Source: Bartonella sp. WD16.2 (GTDB taxonomy: Bacteria > Pseudomonadota > Alphaproteobacteria > Rhizobiales > Rhizobiaceae). From it: DNA of 64,000 nt. The notes beneath the pieces were generated by a model. The model made no database searches, was not told the origin of the DNA, and worked only from the letters and a program-made list of their open reading frames with translations. The stretch is from positions 868,001 through 932,000 of the forward strand of contig NZ_CP019781.1 in NCBI RefSeq assembly GCF_002022505.1, in the 5' to 3' direction. Positions 61,816 to 64,000 of this stretch are shown in pieces; positions within the stretch are counted from its first letter, which is position 1, and each line of letters begins with the position of its first letter. A program made the translations under genes and the position numbers.

Positions 61816-62393
61816 TTATTCAAGGAATTCTTTAATTGCACGTGATACATCAGTAACACACACCATTCCATCAACCTTTTTTAACAAACCTGTTTTCAAG
61901 TAAAATTCTGATAAAGGAGCCGTTTTTTCACGATATTCAACTAATCGTTTTGCAAAAGAATCAAAATTATCATCTGAACGAACCTGTCCACCAACAGCAA
62001 TCGTTTCCTCAACACGTTTCTTCATGCGCTCAATCAAAGCCTTTTCATCAACAATAAATTGAATAACGGCATTAAGCTGTATATTTTTTGATTGTAAAAT
62101 CTGTTGTAATGCTTCTGCTTGTCCTACAGTGCGCGGATATCCATCCAATATAAAACCGTTTACACAATCATTCTCCTCAATACGATCTGATACAATTTGA
62201 TTAACAATATCATCAGATACCAAAGCACCATTTTCTATAATGGCTTTATTTTTTTACCAATTTCTTTTTCCGTTATAACGGCTTCACGCAACATATCACC
62301 TGTTGATAATTGAGGAATGTTATAATGCTCACCTAATATTTTAGCTTGAGTACCCTTACCAGCTCCAGGAGGTCCTAAAAAAATAACTCTCAT
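61816..62393 (-). pseudogene. adk: Adenylate kinase, apparent frameshift in a seven-A run
   Basis: Essential enzyme that balances AMP, ADP and ATP. Start ATG 62393 overlaps the secY stop (ATGA). The first part reads [20 protein letters not shown] (P-loop) and [11 protein letters not shown]. At the run of seven A on the minus strand (plus-strand T run 62249-62255) one base is missing and a stop follows within five codons. Adding an A gives [19 protein letters not shown], joining the rest ([17 protein letters not shown]). The lid domain is the short form. Either the assembly is wrong or slippage on the A run makes some protein. Confidence 0.9.
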
Positions 62394-63736
62394 CGATTCC
62401 TTTTGCCTCCACGGAGTTTCGACTTTTTAATCAACCCTTCATATTGGTGCGCAACAAGATGCCCCTGAATTTGAGCAACCGTATCAAGCGTAACAGTAAC
62501 AACAATGAGCAAGGACGTACCCCCAAGATAAAAAGGAACATGCAGTGTCGATATCATAAACTCCGGCAGTAAACAAACTAGGATAATATAAACCGCACCG
62601 ACAACAGTAATACGCGTCAAAACATAATCAATATATTCAGCTGTACGCTCACCAGGGCGAATTCCGGGAATAAAACCCGAATGCTTTTTTAATTGATCCG
62701 CTGTATCACTAGGATTAAATACAATAGCTGTATAGAAAAAACAAAAAAACGCCATCAAAGCTGCATAAATTATCATATAAAGTGGTTGTCCATGACCAAG
62801 AGAAAAAGAAACAGTCTGAATCCACTGTGGCATTTTATCAGAAAAATTATTAATAGTTGCAGGCAACAATAACAAAGATGAAGCAAAAATTGGAGGGATA
62901 ATCCCAGCAGTATTCAACTTTAAAGGAAGGTGCGATACATCACTCTGAAACATCTGATTACCGACTTGACGTTTTGGATATTGAATAAGAATTCGGCGTT
63001 GTGCACGTTCTATAAAAACAATGAATCCAACAACAAAAACAATAATAAAAACAATTCCTATTAATAAAAAAGTTGATAAATCAGCGTGACTATGCGCAGT
63101 CAAAAGTTGAGCAAAAGTGGAAGGGAAATTAGCTACAATACCTGTAAAAATAATGAGAGAAACCCCATTACCAATACCACGTGATGTAATCTGCTCACCA
63201 AGCCACATCAAAAACATCGTTCCACCAACCAACGTAATGACAGCAGAAACACGAAACATCACACCAGGCTCCAAAACAATTTGAAGTCCTGTTCCTATAC
63301 CAGTTTCAAGAGCAACAGCAACACCAAAAGCCTGCAGAATAGCCAATATTACTGTTACATAGCGAGTATATTGATTAATAATTTTACGGCCTAATTCACC
63401 TTCTTTTTTAAGAGATTCCAATGAAGGAATAATTGAAGTTAGCAACTGTACAATGATTGATGCTGATATATAAGGCATAATTCCTAGTGCAAAAATCGCC
63501 ATACGCCCAACAGCACCTCCAGCAAACATATTTACCAATCCCAGTACACCGGACGCATGCTGCTCAAACGTTTGCCGTAAAGCATCAATATTAATACCAG
63601 GCAAAGAAATATAAGTACCAAAACGATACACAAGAAGTGCAGCTAAAGTAAACCAGATACGTTTTTTTAATTCAGTCGCACGTGAAAAAGTGCTAAAATT
63701 TATATTGGAAGCAAGTTGTTCTGCAGCTGATGCCAT
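62390..63736 (-). CDS. secY: Preprotein translocase subunit SecY
   Basis: 448 residues with ten membrane helices. It forms the SecYEG channel in the inner membrane. [41 protein letters not shown] and [24 protein letters not shown] are family signatures. Lies between rplO and adk, the conserved spc-operon order; its stop overlaps the adk start. Confidence 0.97.
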   Translation of the reverse strand: MASAAEQLASNINFSTFSRATELKKRIWFTLAALLVYRFGTYISLPGINIDALRQTFEQHASGVLGLVNMFAGGAVGRMAIFALGIMPYISASIIVQLLTSIIPSLESLKKEGELGRKIINQYTRYVTVILAILQAFGVAVALETGIGTGLQIVLEPGVMFRVSAVITLVGGTMFLMWLGEQITSRGIGNGVSLIIFTGIVANFPSTFAQLLTAHSHADLSTFLLIGIVFIIVFVVGFIVFIERAQRRILIQYPKRQVGNQMFQSDVSHLPLKLNTAGIIPPIFASSLLLLPATINNFSDKMPQWIQTVSFSLGHGQPLYMIIYAALMAFFCFFYTAIVFNPSDTADQLKKHSGFIPGIRPGERTAEYIDYVLTRITVVGAVYIILVCLLPEFMISTLHVPFYLGGTSLLIVVTVTLDTVAQIQGHLVAHQYEGLIKKSKLRGGKRNR

Positions 63737-63905
63737 AAAATCTCTCCAGTTTATACTCCAACTCGTTGCTTACACAACAATAACCCTAACATTCATATGC
63801 CAATAAAAATAAATACAAAACTTAAATAGCCTTTCATAAATAATGGCCTAGAATGAGTCACATATACTCCTTTCCAGGCCAGCCATTATTTACCAAAAAA
63901 TGAAC

Positions 63906-64000
63906 TTACTGGACAGATTCAAGAAAATTAATCTGACCACCAATTTTTTGAATCTTTACACAAGCAATCTTAGAAGCACCAGAAACATTAAACACAATCT
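63906..64000 (-). CDS. rplO: 50S ribosomal protein L15, C-terminal end only
   Basis: The visible 31 codons read IVFNVSGASKIACVKIQKIGG, then QINFLESVQ and a stop at 63906-63908. The sequence and its place directly upstream of secY identify L15. The rest lies beyond the window. Confidence 0.85.
   Translation of the reverse strand, partial: IVFNVSGASKIACVKIQKIGGQINFLESVQ

Overview
The window looks like a Bartonella chromosome segment (Alphaproteobacteria, Hyphomicrobiales). The DNA is AT-rich with long non-coding gaps. It carries alphaproteobacterial core genes: erpA, dgt, argS, a SPOR-domain protein, ATP12, an NdvA-type glucan exporter, and the rplO-secY-adk-rpsM-rpsK-rpoA-rplQ cluster. GyrA has Ala at the position of E. 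coli Ser83, as reported for bartonellae. Genus is inferred from gene content and order; I cannot name a species.

Layout: 1-12.9 kb is core chromosome: a partial CcdA-like gene, a secreted unknown, erpA, dgt-argS, the SPOR protein, ilvE, glpX and a frameshifted hom. A tRNA-Glu at 12.92 kb is followed by about 17 kb of decayed prophage or island. In order it holds integrase, YqaJ exonuclease and RecT; a dead antirepressor; a CI/Cro-like switch with two operator clusters; a structured leader RNA; a broken beta-helix-type gene and a broken RuvC-like gene; two tandem antirepressors, each behind its own structured RNA; HicAB, HigBA, a DUF488 protein, Ssb and a second HicAB; and a wrecked helicase-less methyltransferase. 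No capsid, tail, terminase or lysis gene is seen. From 30.6 kb the core resumes: an unknown gene, icd, a broken tgt, two cyclophilins, coaD, gyrA, ssb, uvrA, glnB-glnA, ATP12, rluC, ndvA, alaS, recA, rarA, a DegP-like protease, and the end of the spc/alpha ribosomal cluster.

The most interesting system lies at 20.29-21.85 kb. Two copies of a roughly 125-nt multi-stem RNA each sit directly upstream of an AntA-type antirepressor. In each copy a hairpin loop holds 7 nt exactly complementary to the Shine-Dalgarno region of its own downstream gene. The loop and target sequences differ between the copies but change together. This is the logic of the phage P1 C4 antisense RNA that silences ant, here duplicated into two apparently self-specific switches.

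A caution about quality: several single-base indels break genes, often in homopolymers, and two of the genes hit (adk and coaD) are normally essential. Some apparent pseudogenes may therefore be sequencing errors. The hom, tgt and prophage lesions may be real decay.
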